A stretch of 6,168 nt of DNA from Dehalococcoidales bacterium (lineage in GTDB: Bacteria; Chloroflexota; Dehalococcoidia; Dehalococcoidales; Fen-1064). The translations under genes were made by a program, and so were the position numbers. This document shows positions 1 through 5,100 of the stretch, piece by piece. A model generated the notes under the pieces. That model was not told the origin of the DNA and did no database searches. It was given only the letters and a program-made list of their open reading frames with translations. The DNA is taken from the NCBI GenBank assembly GCA_028713395.1, contig JAQTOJ010000120.1:1-6168 (forward strand). Direction: 5' to 3'. The stretch's first letter is position 1; the number at the start of each line of letters is the position of its first letter.

Positions 1-6
1 ACGGGG

Positions 7-1059
7 TTATTCCCATGCTAGTTTCCCGTCAAACTTGACCGTATTATCTGCGTCCGGGATAATTTCCCCGATGTCATAAGCATGTAATCCTTTGGTTTCC
101 AGATACTTTATCATCGAAGCTTCTTCCTTGGGCGCGGTCACCATGATCATCCCCACCCCCAGGTTGAGGTTATTGAGCATATCTTCTTCCGGCACGCCGC
201 CGGCTTTCTTGATCACTTTGAAAAGCGGTAAAACCTCAATTTTCTCCAGGTGCACCAGGGCGCTCAGACCCGTGGGCAGGATACGTTCCAGGTTGCCGCT
301 GATGCCGTCACCGGTGATATGCGCCAGTCCGCGTACTTTGGGAGAGGTAAGGATATCCTTGAGACCGGGATAATAGGCGGTGTGAGGCTTCAAAACAGCG
401 TCAATAAAAACCTCGCTGTTGATCTTTTTCTTCAATACGGCGGGTTTGGCGGCGATCAATTTACGCACCAGCGAATAGCCGTTGGTATGTAAACCGTTGG
501 AGGCAATGGCGATCACCGTATCGCCATTTTTGATCCTGGAGCCGTCAATGATTTTCTGCTTGCTGACCACGCCGACCACACTGGAACTCAGGACAAATTG
601 ACCTTCGGGCAGCACGCCCGGCTGCTCCGAAGTTTCACCGCCGACCAGACTGCAATCCTGATTTTCGCAGGCTTGATTGATGGCGGTGATGATCTTTGTA
701 ACATCTTCTTTGATCAGTTTCCCCACGATGATCACATCCAGGACGGCAAACGGTTTTGCCCCCATAACAATGATGTCATTGATGAGGTGGTTGATCATAT
801 CGAAGCCGATATTATCGATTTTGTTGAACTGCTTTGCTAATAACTGCTTGGAGCCGGGTTCTTCGGCCTTGAGCACCAGTACCGGGTCTTGTATACCGGG
901 AAAACTGGCTTCAAACAGAGAAGCAAAAGCCCCGACCTTATTTAAGATGCGCGGGTCTTTCATTTTCAACTGTGAGCGCAGAGCCAGCGTAATTTCAGAG
1001 TGGCCGTCCCGATCGACGCCGGAGGCGGCATAAGTCATTTTCGCGGGTGATATTTTCAT
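7..1059 (-). CDS. purM: Phosphoribosylformylglycinamidine cyclo-ligase (AIR synthetase), divergent
   Basis: The 350-residue product matches PurM in length and layout. PurM uses ATP in the cytoplasm to close formylglycinamidine ribotide to aminoimidazole ribotide, the fifth step of purine synthesis. Visible motifs are an N-terminal YAASGVD (10-16), GFDMINHLINDIIVMGAKP (85-103, matching the usual GxDxxxMxVNDxxxxGAxP), GGETSEQPG (140-148), GLHTNGYSLVRK (189-200), HITGDG (247-252) and GVGM (301-304). Two nucleotide-site motifs are altered. The usual GTDGVGTK is KAEEPGSK (64-71), so Asp becomes Glu66 while Gly69 and Lys71 stay. The usual HxTGGG is HITGDG. The start ATG lies 2 nt after the stop of the preceding small gene and has only a purine-rich stretch (GAAGTAAAG) before it, which suggests translational coupling. 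It is the last gene of the operon inside the window, and no other pur gene is visible. A PurM-like paralogue with another substrate is possible, but overall conservation favours PurM. Confidence 0.85.
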   Translation of the reverse strand: MKISPAKMTYAASGVDRDGHSEITLALRSQLKMKDPRILNKVGAFASLFEASFPGIQDPVLVLKAEEPGSKQLLAKQFNKIDNIGFDMINHLINDIIVMGAKPFAVLDVIIVGKLIKEDVTKIITAINQACENQDCSLVGGETSEQPGVLPEGQFVLSSSVVGVVSKQKIIDGSRIKNGDTVIAIASNGLHTNGYSLVRKLIAAKPAVLKKKINSEVFIDAVLKPHTAYYPGLKDILTSPKVRGLAHITGDGISGNLERILPTGLSALVHLEKIEVLPLFKVIKKAGGVPEEDMLNNLNLGVGMIMVTAPKEEASMIKYLETKGLHAYDIGEIIPDADNTVKFDGKLAWE

Positions 1060-1061
1060 CT

Positions 1062-1262
1062 TTACTTCTTTTTCTTTTTCGGGTTTAGGAGCTGCATCTG
1101 ACCGCGGCAGTTGCGGAAGTATTTACAAGGGAAAACGCCCCTGGGTTCCTCTCCCAGTCCGCGGCAGGAATTTTGCCATGAGTCCGTTCCCTCCAGCGCC
1201 AAGAGGATAGCATCCTGATCTGTCAGCTCGAAACCACAGCGGTCGCAGACTAAAATCTCCAT
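1062..1262 (-). CDS. Small cysteine-rich, probable zinc-binding protein, function unknown
   Basis: I do not recognise a named family. The 66-residue product opens with MEILVCDRCGFEL, a CxxCG knuckle at Cys6 and Cys9, followed by Cys33, Cys46 and Cys52. The middle part carries SCRGLGEEPRGVFPCKYF (32-49), and the protein ends in five lysines. Five cysteines in a short soluble protein suggest a structural zinc site, but this is inference. The ATG at 1262 is chosen because GGAGG (1269-1273) lies 6 nt before it. A TTG one codon upstream would be only 3 nt from that site. The gene sits 20 nt after the aminotransferase and 2 nt before purM, so it is almost certainly co-transcribed with both. The A/G-rich codons of its lysine tail (AAA/AAG) also form the region just upstream of the purM start. 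Tight spacing and a good ribosome-binding site make it a real gene. Confidence 0.75.
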   Translation of the reverse strand: MEILVCDRCGFELTDQDAILLALEGTDSWQNSCRGLGEEPRGVFPCKYFRNCRGQMQLLNPKKKKK

Positions 1263-1268
1263 CAATTT

Positions 1269-1273
1269 CCTCC
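1269..1273 (-). promoter_or_regulatory. Ribosome-binding site deciding the start of the small Cys-rich gene
   Basis: The minus strand reads GGAGG here, 6 nt before the ATG at 1262 and only 3 nt before the alternative TTG at 1265. Spacing selects the ATG. Confidence 0.75.
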
Positions 1274-1282
1274 CTGCTTTTC

Positions 1283-2479
1283 CTACGATTTTTTATATTT
1301 GTTCACGAATCGTCCCATGCGTTTCAGGGCTTCTTCAATTTTCGGTAGGGAAGTCGCATAGCAGCACCGGATGTAACCTTCACCGCATTTCCCGAAAGCA
1401 GAACCCGGCACGGCAGCTACTTTTTCTTCTGCCAACAGCGTTTCAGCGAATTGCTCGGAGGTCATGCCGGTGACTTTGATGGATGGGAAAGCGTAAAAAG
1501 CGCCTTTGGGCTCGAAGCAGGGCAAGCCGATATCTCTTAATCCTTTCACGATCACCAGCCGCCGACGGCTATAATCTTCTACCATTTCCTTTACGGAATC
1601 GGCGCCGTTGCGTAAAGCTTCAATGGCGGCTACTTGCCCCATGGTGGAGACGCACATCATCGAATACTGGTGAATTTTGGTCATGGCGGCGATGATTTCT
1701 TTGGGTGCGCAGGCGTAGCCCACGCGCCAGCCGGTCATTGCAAATGCCTTGGAAAACCCGTTTAGCAAAATTGTGCGGGCTTTCATACCCGGCAATGAAG
1801 CGATGCAGGTATGGGTCACGCCGTAAACGAGCTTGGCATAGATTTCGTCGGAGACTACCATCAGATTGTGTTTTTGCGCCAGGTCCGCAATGGCGGCCAA
1901 CTGGTCTTTGGACATGACGGCGCCGGTAGGATTGGAAGGGTAACCAATCAATATCGCCCGGGTCTTTTTGGTGATGTATTTTTCCACATCCGCCGCTTCC
2001 AGAGCAAAATTGTTCGCTTCGTAGGTAGGAACGGCTACCGGCACGCCGTCCGCGAGAATCACGGCAGAAGCGTAGGCAACGTAAGCCGGGTCGGAGATAA
2101 TTACCTCATCACCGGGATTTATCATCGCGCGCATTGCCAGATCCAGCCCTTCGCTTACCCCCACCGTCACCAACATTTCGGTATTCGGGTCGTAATCAAT
2201 GTCATATTCGTTCCTGAAATACTTGTTCAGCTCTTTGCGCAGTTCGATAATACCGGAGTTGGAGGTATACATCGTCTGACCTTTTTCTATCGATTCGATG
2301 GCGGATTCGCGGATATGCCAGGGAGTCACAAAATCCGGTTCGCCCACACCCAGAGAAATAGCGTCCGGCATGGCATAGACCAGATCAAAAAACTTACGGA
2401 TACCGGAAGGGGAGAGTTCGTTGGCGCGGCGCGATATGTTATAGACGGATTTATTCAGGTTCGTAGATTGTTTACGCAT
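1283..2479 (-). CDS. PLP-dependent class I/II aminotransferase (aspartate aminotransferase fold)
   Basis: The 398-residue product is a cytoplasmic fold-type I aminotransferase. Signature elements appear in order: SGIRKFFDL and LGVGEPDF near the N terminus (25-50), PSNPTG (181-186, with Asn183), SDEIY (210-214, with Asp211 for the PLP ring nitrogen and Tyr214), GFSKAFAMTGWRVGY (241-255, with Lys244 as the Schiff-base lysine) and Arg371 in GYIRCCYA for the substrate carboxylate. All catalytic residues are present and the length is normal for the family. The ATG has AGGAG 7 nt upstream. The gene lies 14 nt after an Lrp/AsnC regulator, the arrangement seen in Bacillus alaR-alaT, so an alanine or related amino-acid:2-oxoglutarate transaminase is a reasonable inference. 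Substrate specificity cannot be read from the sequence, and aspartate, alanine or aromatic amino acids all remain possible. Confidence 0.93.
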   Translation of the reverse strand: MRKQSTNLNKSVYNISRRANELSPSGIRKFFDLVYAMPDAISLGVGEPDFVTPWHIRESAIESIEKGQTMYTSNSGIIELRKELNKYFRNEYDIDYDPNTEMLVTVGVSEGLDLAMRAMINPGDEVIISDPAYVAYASAVILADGVPVAVPTYEANNFALEAADVEKYITKKTRAILIGYPSNPTGAVMSKDQLAAIADLAQKHNLMVVSDEIYAKLVYGVTHTCIASLPGMKARTILLNGFSKAFAMTGWRVGYACAPKEIIAAMTKIHQYSMMCVSTMGQVAAIEALRNGADSVKEMVEDYSRRRLVIVKGLRDIGLPCFEPKGAFYAFPSIKVTGMTSEQFAETLLAEEKVAAVPGSAFGKCGEGYIRCCYATSLPKIEEALKRMGRFVNKYKKS

Positions 2480-2486
2480 GTGAAGT

Positions 2487-2491
2487 CTCCT
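2487..2491 (-). promoter_or_regulatory. Ribosome-binding site of the aminotransferase gene
   Basis: AGGAG on the minus strand, 7 nt before the ATG at 2479, inside the 14-nt gap after the regulator's TAG stop. Confidence 0.75.
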
Positions 2492-2493
2492 GT

Positions 2494-2976
2494 CTATAAA
2501 ACTACTTGTTGGCGGTTGACTTCTTCTCTGTCATCCATCGTTTCGCCGTCTTCCTTGTAGCGCTTGAGCACGAATTGCGTGCTCGTGCCCTTGACGCCTT
2601 CGATGTGGGAGAGTTTTTGCGAGACAAAGTTGGCGATTTCATGGCTGTTTTTACCGGTCACCATGACCAGTAGATCGTAGGTGCCGGAGACCAGGTACAC
2701 GCTCCGGGCCTGCGGAAAGCGATAGATGCGTTCGGCAATGGAATCGAACCCCAGGTCTTTCTGCGGTTCCAATTTGACCTCGATCAGGGCGTAAACGTGC
2801 TCGTTTTCCGCTTTGTCCCAATTGACGATGGCTTTATATTTCAGTATCGTCCGGTCCTGCCACGCTTGCTTGATGAACTTGGTCACTTCAGTCTGGGGGA
2901 TACCGGTCATATCGGCGATCTGCTTGGGGGTCGTGCGGGCATCATTTTCCAGAATTTTCAATACGTTTTTCAACAT
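2494..2976 (-). CDS. Lrp/AsnC family transcriptional regulator
   Basis: The 160-residue product has the two-part Lrp/AsnC layout. An N-terminal winged helix-turn-helix spans about residues 1-50, with ARTTPKQIADMTGIPQTEVTKFIK at its core. A C-terminal RAM/ligand-binding domain spans about 61-140, with the family signature around VSGTYDLLVMV (96-106) and the closing STQFVLKRYK (132-141). A charged tail follows. The family forms dimers or octamers that bind amino acids and DNA. The ATG has GGGAG (2984-2988) 7 nt upstream. It is the first gene of the operon and directly precedes the aminotransferase, so it probably senses an amino acid handled by that enzyme and controls its own operon, as AlaR does for alaT in Bacillus subtilis. 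The effector and the sign of regulation are inference. Confidence 0.92.
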   Translation of the reverse strand: MLKNVLKILENDARTTPKQIADMTGIPQTEVTKFIKQAWQDRTILKYKAIVNWDKAENEHVYALIEVKLEPQKDLGFDSIAERIYRFPQARSVYLVSGTYDLLVMVTGKNSHEIANFVSQKLSHIEGVKGTSTQFVLKRYKEDGETMDDREEVNRQQVVL

Positions 2977-2983
2977 AATTCCA

Positions 2984-2988
2984 CTCCC
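2984..2988 (-). promoter_or_regulatory. Ribosome-binding site of the Lrp/AsnC regulator gene
   Basis: GGGAG on the minus strand, 7 nt before the ATG at 2976. The predicted transcript start near 2999 leaves a leader of only about 23 nt. Confidence 0.65.
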
Positions 2989-3005
2989 GACGGGGATAAT
3001 ACTAC

Positions 3006-3014
3006 ATTATAGCA
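3006..3014 (-). promoter_or_regulatory. Extended -10 promoter of the regulator-aminotransferase-purM operon
   Basis: The minus strand reads TGCTATAAT: a perfect -10 hexamer (3006-3011) with the TG of an extended -10. No convincing -35 is found at 16-18 bp; a weak TTCGCT lies 19 bp upstream. The TG motif may compensate. A start site near 2999 would give a leader of about 23 nt before the regulator ATG. Confidence 0.7.
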
Positions 3015-3027
3015 AATCCGAAATCCG
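3014..3027. repeat. Tandem 7-bp repeat next to the operon promoter
   Basis: Two perfect head-to-tail copies of AAATCCG (3014-3020 and 3021-3027) abut the extended -10 promoter. On the minus strand the repeat lies between two GCTAT copies, the second of which overlaps the -10. It occupies the -15 to -30 zone, where a bound regulator would interfere with or recruit polymerase. An operator for the operon's own Lrp/AsnC protein is possible but unproven. Confidence 0.4.
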
Positions 3028-3084
3028 AATAGCGAAACAATTCACGTCATCCCCCGGAAAGCGGCACAACCCGTAGGGGCGTGT

Positions 3085-4548
3085 TTAAATCATTGGTCTT
3101 CTGGTGTGCCAATCTGTTACCTGCTGATAGGCGTGGCTGATGCGGAATAACGTCTCTTCAGCGAATGGTTTGCCGATAATCTGCAGACCGATGGGCAGTC
3201 CCTTGGCGAATCCCGCCGGAATGGAAATGCCGGGCACACCGGCTATGTTGATCGGCAGCGTGCAGACATCGCTCAGATACATGGAGAGCGGGTCGTTGGC
3301 TTTTTCCCCGATCTTGAAAGGCACCGTGGGTGATGTGGGGGTCACTAGAGCATCATATTTGGTAAAAGCCGCATCGAATTCGCGGCGTATCAGCGTGCGG
3401 ACCTTCTGAGCTTTGAGGTAATAGGCATCGTAGTAGCCGGAGGAAAGGGCGTAGGTGCCCAGCATGATGCGGCGTTTCACTTCCGGCCCGAAGCCGAACT
3501 GCTTGGTCTTTTCCATACCTTCCCACATGCTATCCGTATTGAGGAAGGCGGCCCCGTACTTGGAGCCATCGTATCGCGCCAGGTTAGCGGACGCTTCAGA
3601 CGGGGCGATAATATAATATACGGCCAGCGCTAGTCGGGTCGAGGGTAGAGAAACGTTCCAATCTACAATCGCGCCCAGTTCTTCCAGTTTTTTGATGGCG
3701 GTTTTCACGGCGGTATCCACTTCCGGCTGCATGCCTGCGACGAAATATTCTTTGGGAATGCCGATTTTCATACCTTTGATGTTGCCGTTCAGGTTTTTCG
3801 TGTAATCGGGTACAGGCTCGGGCGCTGAGGTGGCGTCCCGTTTGTCCTGACCGGAAATTACGTTCATCACCAACGCACAGTCCAGCGCGTCGCGGGTAAA
3901 GGGCCCGATCTGATCTAGCGAACTGGCAAAAGCAATTAGACCGTAACGGCTGACGCGTCCGTACGTTGGCTTCAGTCCCACGACATTGCAGAAGCCCGCC
4001 GGCTGCCGGATGCTGCCGCCGGTATCCGAACCTAAAGAAAAGATGGCTTCGCCCGCCGCCACGCCTGCCGCCGAACCGCCGCTGGAACCGCCCGGGACGC
4101 GTTCAAAAGCGTAGGGGTTGTGGGTAGTAAAAAAGGCGGAATTTTCCGTGGAGGAACCCATGGCAAATTCATCCAGATTAGTTTTACCCACGAGCACCAT
4201 GCCCGCGGCAATTAATTTTTCAATCACGGCCGCGTTGTACGGCGGCACAAATTTTTCCAGCATCTTGGAGGAAGCGGTGGTGCGGATGCCCTGCGTGCAC
4301 AAAACATCCTTCATCAGCGCCGGTATACCGGTGAGCGGCGTGGCTTTACCCTGGGCGATGGTTGCATCGGCTTTTTTCGCCTGTGCCAGGGCAAAATCGG
4401 CGGTTTCCGTGACGAGGGCTTTGACCTTCGGTTCTACTTTTTCGATGTTATCGAGGCAGGCTTGGGTCAACTCCACCGAGGAAATTTTTTTCCTGGCAAG
4501 CAATTCGTGGGCGGCATGTATTGTCAACCAATTCAGATTATCGGACAA
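3085..4548 (-). CDS. gatA: Aspartyl/glutamyl-tRNA amidotransferase subunit A
   Basis: The 487-residue product is GatA, the amidase-signature subunit of the GatCAB complex. It hydrolyses glutamine and supplies ammonia so that GatB can convert Glu-tRNA(Gln) or Asp-tRNA(Asn) to the amidated form. The Ser-cisSer-Lys triad is intact: Lys80 in PALMKDVLC, Ser155 in PGGSSGGSA and Ser179 in GSDTGGSIRQPAG. The GatA-typical RRIMLGTYALSSGYYDAYY (359-377), TPTSPTVPF (403-411) and C-terminal GLPIGLQIIGKPF are also present. The start is TTG, supported by AGGAG (4556-4560) exactly 7 nt upstream. The next in-frame Met is residue 79, which would remove the start of the fold. The gene follows gatC by 11 nt, and the first A of the ribosome-binding site is the last base of the gatC stop. 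gatB does not follow; the next gene is a separate operon. No clear terminator is seen after gatA. Confidence 0.97.
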   Translation of the reverse strand: MSDNLNWLTIHAAHELLARKKISSVELTQACLDNIEKVEPKVKALVTETADFALAQAKKADATIAQGKATPLTGIPALMKDVLCTQGIRTTASSKMLEKFVPPYNAAVIEKLIAAGMVLVGKTNLDEFAMGSSTENSAFFTTHNPYAFERVPGGSSGGSAAGVAAGEAIFSLGSDTGGSIRQPAGFCNVVGLKPTYGRVSRYGLIAFASSLDQIGPFTRDALDCALVMNVISGQDKRDATSAPEPVPDYTKNLNGNIKGMKIGIPKEYFVAGMQPEVDTAVKTAIKKLEELGAIVDWNVSLPSTRLALAVYYIIAPSEASANLARYDGSKYGAAFLNTDSMWEGMEKTKQFGFGPEVKRRIMLGTYALSSGYYDAYYLKAQKVRTLIRREFDAAFTKYDALVTPTSPTVPFKIGEKANDPLSMYLSDVCTLPINIAGVPGISIPAGFAKGLPIGLQIIGKPFAEETLFRISHAYQQVTDWHTRRPMI

Positions 4549-4555
4549 TTTCGGG

Positions 4556-4560
4556 CTCCT
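4556..4560 (-). promoter_or_regulatory. Ribosome-binding site supporting a TTG start for gatA
   Basis: AGGAG on the minus strand, 7 nt before the TTG at 4548. Its first A is shared with the gatC stop codon TAA, so the two genes are probably translationally coupled. It fixes an otherwise doubtful non-ATG start. Confidence 0.85.
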
Positions 4561-4847
4561 TATTCCAGCACGGCGCGCAGTTTGAATAGATCCCCTTCAC
4601 GGTCGGGGGCATTAAGAAGAATGTCTTCGGCGGGCAGAGAAGCTTGGGGGACATCATCCCTTAACACATTTACCAGGCTAATGGATTGCGCCGTGGGTGG
4701 CACATTGGACGTATCGATTTCCTTCAACACCTCGAAGTTTTCCAGGATGTTGGAGAGCTGTTCGCGGGCTTTTTCGATTTCCGCATCGGTGATACCCAGG
4801 CGCGCCAGCGCGGCAATGTGGATGACTTCTTCACGGGATAATTTCAT
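4560..4847 (-). CDS. gatC: Aspartyl/glutamyl-tRNA amidotransferase subunit C
   Basis: The 95-residue product is GatC, the small belt-like subunit that wraps around GatA and GatB and stabilises the transamidosome. The N-terminal helical part carries EEVIHIAALARLGITDAEI (6-24). The centre has ENFEVLKEIDTSNVPPTAQ (35-53), and the C-terminal signature NVLRDDVPQ...NAPDREGDLFKLRAVLE is complete. The ATG at 4847 is chosen over an in-frame TTG at 4874: AAGAGG lies 6 nt upstream of the ATG, the TTG has no ribosome-binding site, and the TTG lies against the predicted -10 box and so outside the transcript. The resulting length is normal for the family. It is the first gene of a gatC-gatA operon. Confidence 0.95.
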   Translation of the reverse strand: MKLSREEVIHIAALARLGITDAEIEKAREQLSNILENFEVLKEIDTSNVPPTAQSISLVNVLRDDVPQASLPAEDILLNAPDREGDLFKLRAVLE

Positions 4848-4853
4848 GTTTAG

Positions 4854-4859
4854 CCTCTT
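4854..4859 (-). promoter_or_regulatory. Ribosome-binding site deciding the gatC start
   Basis: AAGAGG on the minus strand, 6 nt before the ATG at 4847. It supports the 95-residue GatC over the 104-residue version that would begin at a TTG at 4874. Confidence 0.7.
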
Positions 4860-4874
4860 CGATTTGTTGCCCAA

Positions 4875-4904
4875 ATTATATCATTCAATCTGAGAGAGGC
4901 GCAA
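4875..4904 (-). promoter_or_regulatory. Promoter of gatC-gatA
   Basis: The minus strand carries a perfect -10 TATAAT (4875-4880) preceded by TGA, giving an extended -10 TGNTATAAT. A half-match -35, TTGCGC (4899-4904), lies 18 bp upstream. The predicted start near 4868 gives a leader of about 20 nt before gatC. The -35 overlaps the palindrome at 4901-4918. Confidence 0.7.
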
Positions 4905-4918
4905 CGACGCGTTGTTGC
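4901..4918. promoter_or_regulatory. 18-bp near-palindrome overlapping the gatC -35 region (candidate operator)
   Basis: GCAACGACGCGTTGTTGC is symmetrical in eight of nine base pairs of its half-sites (GCAACGACG against GCAACAACG). It lies upstream of both predicted start sites, so it should act as DNA rather than as an RNA hairpin. It overlaps the gatC -35 and is about 34 bp from the plus-strand -35. A dimeric repressor or activator site is the simplest reading; the protein is unknown. Confidence 0.45.
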
Positions 4919-4930
4919 CTGGCTACTCTA

Positions 4931-4945
4931 TGGAATTCCAAAAAA
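4931..4945 (+). promoter_or_regulatory. Small palindrome and A-tract upstream of the plus-strand promoter
   Basis: TGGAATTCCA (4931-4940) is a perfect 10-bp palindrome and runs into a six-base A-tract (4940-4945), ending six bases before the TTGACA at 4952. The A-tract sits where an UP element would help polymerase; the palindrome could be a half-buried operator or chance. Confidence 0.3.
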
Positions 4946-4951
4946 CCATGA

Positions 4952-4980
4952 TTGACAAAAAAACATGCGCACGATAGAAT
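4952..4980 (+). promoter_or_regulatory. Near-consensus sigma-70 promoter
   Basis: A perfect -35 TTGACA (4952-4957) is followed after exactly 17 bp by TAGAAT (4975-4980), one mismatch from the -10 consensus. This is the best promoter in the window. The predicted start is at 4986-4987, about 115 nt upstream of the P-type ATPase start codon, with a terminator in between. Confidence 0.85.
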
Positions 4981-4986
4981 GTTTTA

Positions 4987-5077
4987 GCTTGGAACAGGTC
5001 GACTCGTTAGTTAGAGCCGGGCTTTGAATAGGCAGCGGAAATACCCGCGGGACTAAGCATCCTGCGGGTATTTTTTT
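4987..5077 (+). ncRNA. Putative short terminated transcript (small RNA or attenuated leader)
   Basis: A strong promoter and an intrinsic terminator bracket about 90 nt on the same strand, with no ribosome-binding site and no credible coding sequence between them. The transcript could be a stand-alone small RNA, or the prematurely ended leader of the P-type ATPase mRNA. In the second case a metal- or stress-sensing element could control read-through. By eye I could not match it to SRP RNA, 6S RNA, T-box, M-box, fluoride, Mn or NiCo riboswitch signatures. The internal segment before the terminator has only short possible hairpins, such as AGC/GCT around 5015-5023. The boundaries are predicted, not observed. 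Confidence 0.5.
5039..5077 (+). terminator. Strong rho-independent terminator
   Basis: The stem 5041-5052 pairs with 5060-5071: 12 pairs including one G-T wobble, with a core of ACCCGC against GCGGGT. A 7-nt loop (5053-5059) closes it, and seven Ts follow (5071-5077). Two more A-T pairs extend the base. The other strand lacks a T-run after the stem, so the terminator is directional and acts on plus-strand transcription, upstream of the ATPase gene rather than after a gene. Confidence 0.9.
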
Positions 5078-5091
5078 ATACTCAAATTTAT

Positions 5092-5097
5092 GGGGGT
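5092..5097 (+). promoter_or_regulatory. Ribosome-binding site of the P-type ATPase gene
   Basis: GGGGGT, able to pair with the 16S anti-Shine-Dalgarno through one G-U, ends 3 nt before the ATG at 5101. The spacing is short but usable. No separate promoter is obvious in the 23 nt between the terminator and this start. Confidence 0.6.
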
Positions 5098-5100
5098 AAA

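Noticed and set aside
1811..2560. A 249-codon open frame on the plus strand
   Set aside because: It lies antisense to the aminotransferase and the end of the regulator gene. Both of these have complete catalytic or domain signatures. The plus-strand product is rich in His, Arg and Phe with no recognisable motif.
2985..2996. Short TCCC/GGGA hairpin that could hide the regulator's ribosome-binding site
   Set aside because: Only four base pairs with a 4-nt loop, too weak to claim control.
3028..3084. Terminator after gatA
   Set aside because: Some G/C-rich complementarity exists around 3055-3080, but there is no stable stem followed by a T-run on the minus strand, so I do not call one.
3068..3087. 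Motif CCCGTAGGGGCGTG, reminiscent of the ends of some dispersed palindromic elements
   Set aside because: No inverted partner or second copy is present in the window, so a repeat cannot be supported.
4848..4874. Longer GatC starting at a TTG at 4874
   Set aside because: There is no ribosome-binding site. The TTG lies immediately beside the predicted -10 box and so upstream of the transcript start, and it would add nine residues beyond the usual family start.
4462..4893. A 143-codon open frame on the plus strand over gatA/gatC
   Set aside because: It is antisense to clear GatC and the GatA N terminus, crosses the gatC promoter and shows no motif.
4965..5027. Possible 20-residue leader peptide (ATG at 4965, or an internal TTG at 4989)
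   Set aside because: The ATG lies upstream of the predicted transcript start and overlaps the -10 box. The TTG has no ribosome-binding site and would be almost leaderless. The codons show no run of a single amino acid of the kind used in attenuation.
4987..5077. Known riboswitch or housekeeping RNA (NiCo, Mn, M-box, fluoride, T-box, SRP, 6S)
   Set aside because: Isolated fragments such as GCCGGGCT look suggestive, but the conserved cores of these classes are not present as I know them. A covariance search would be decisive.
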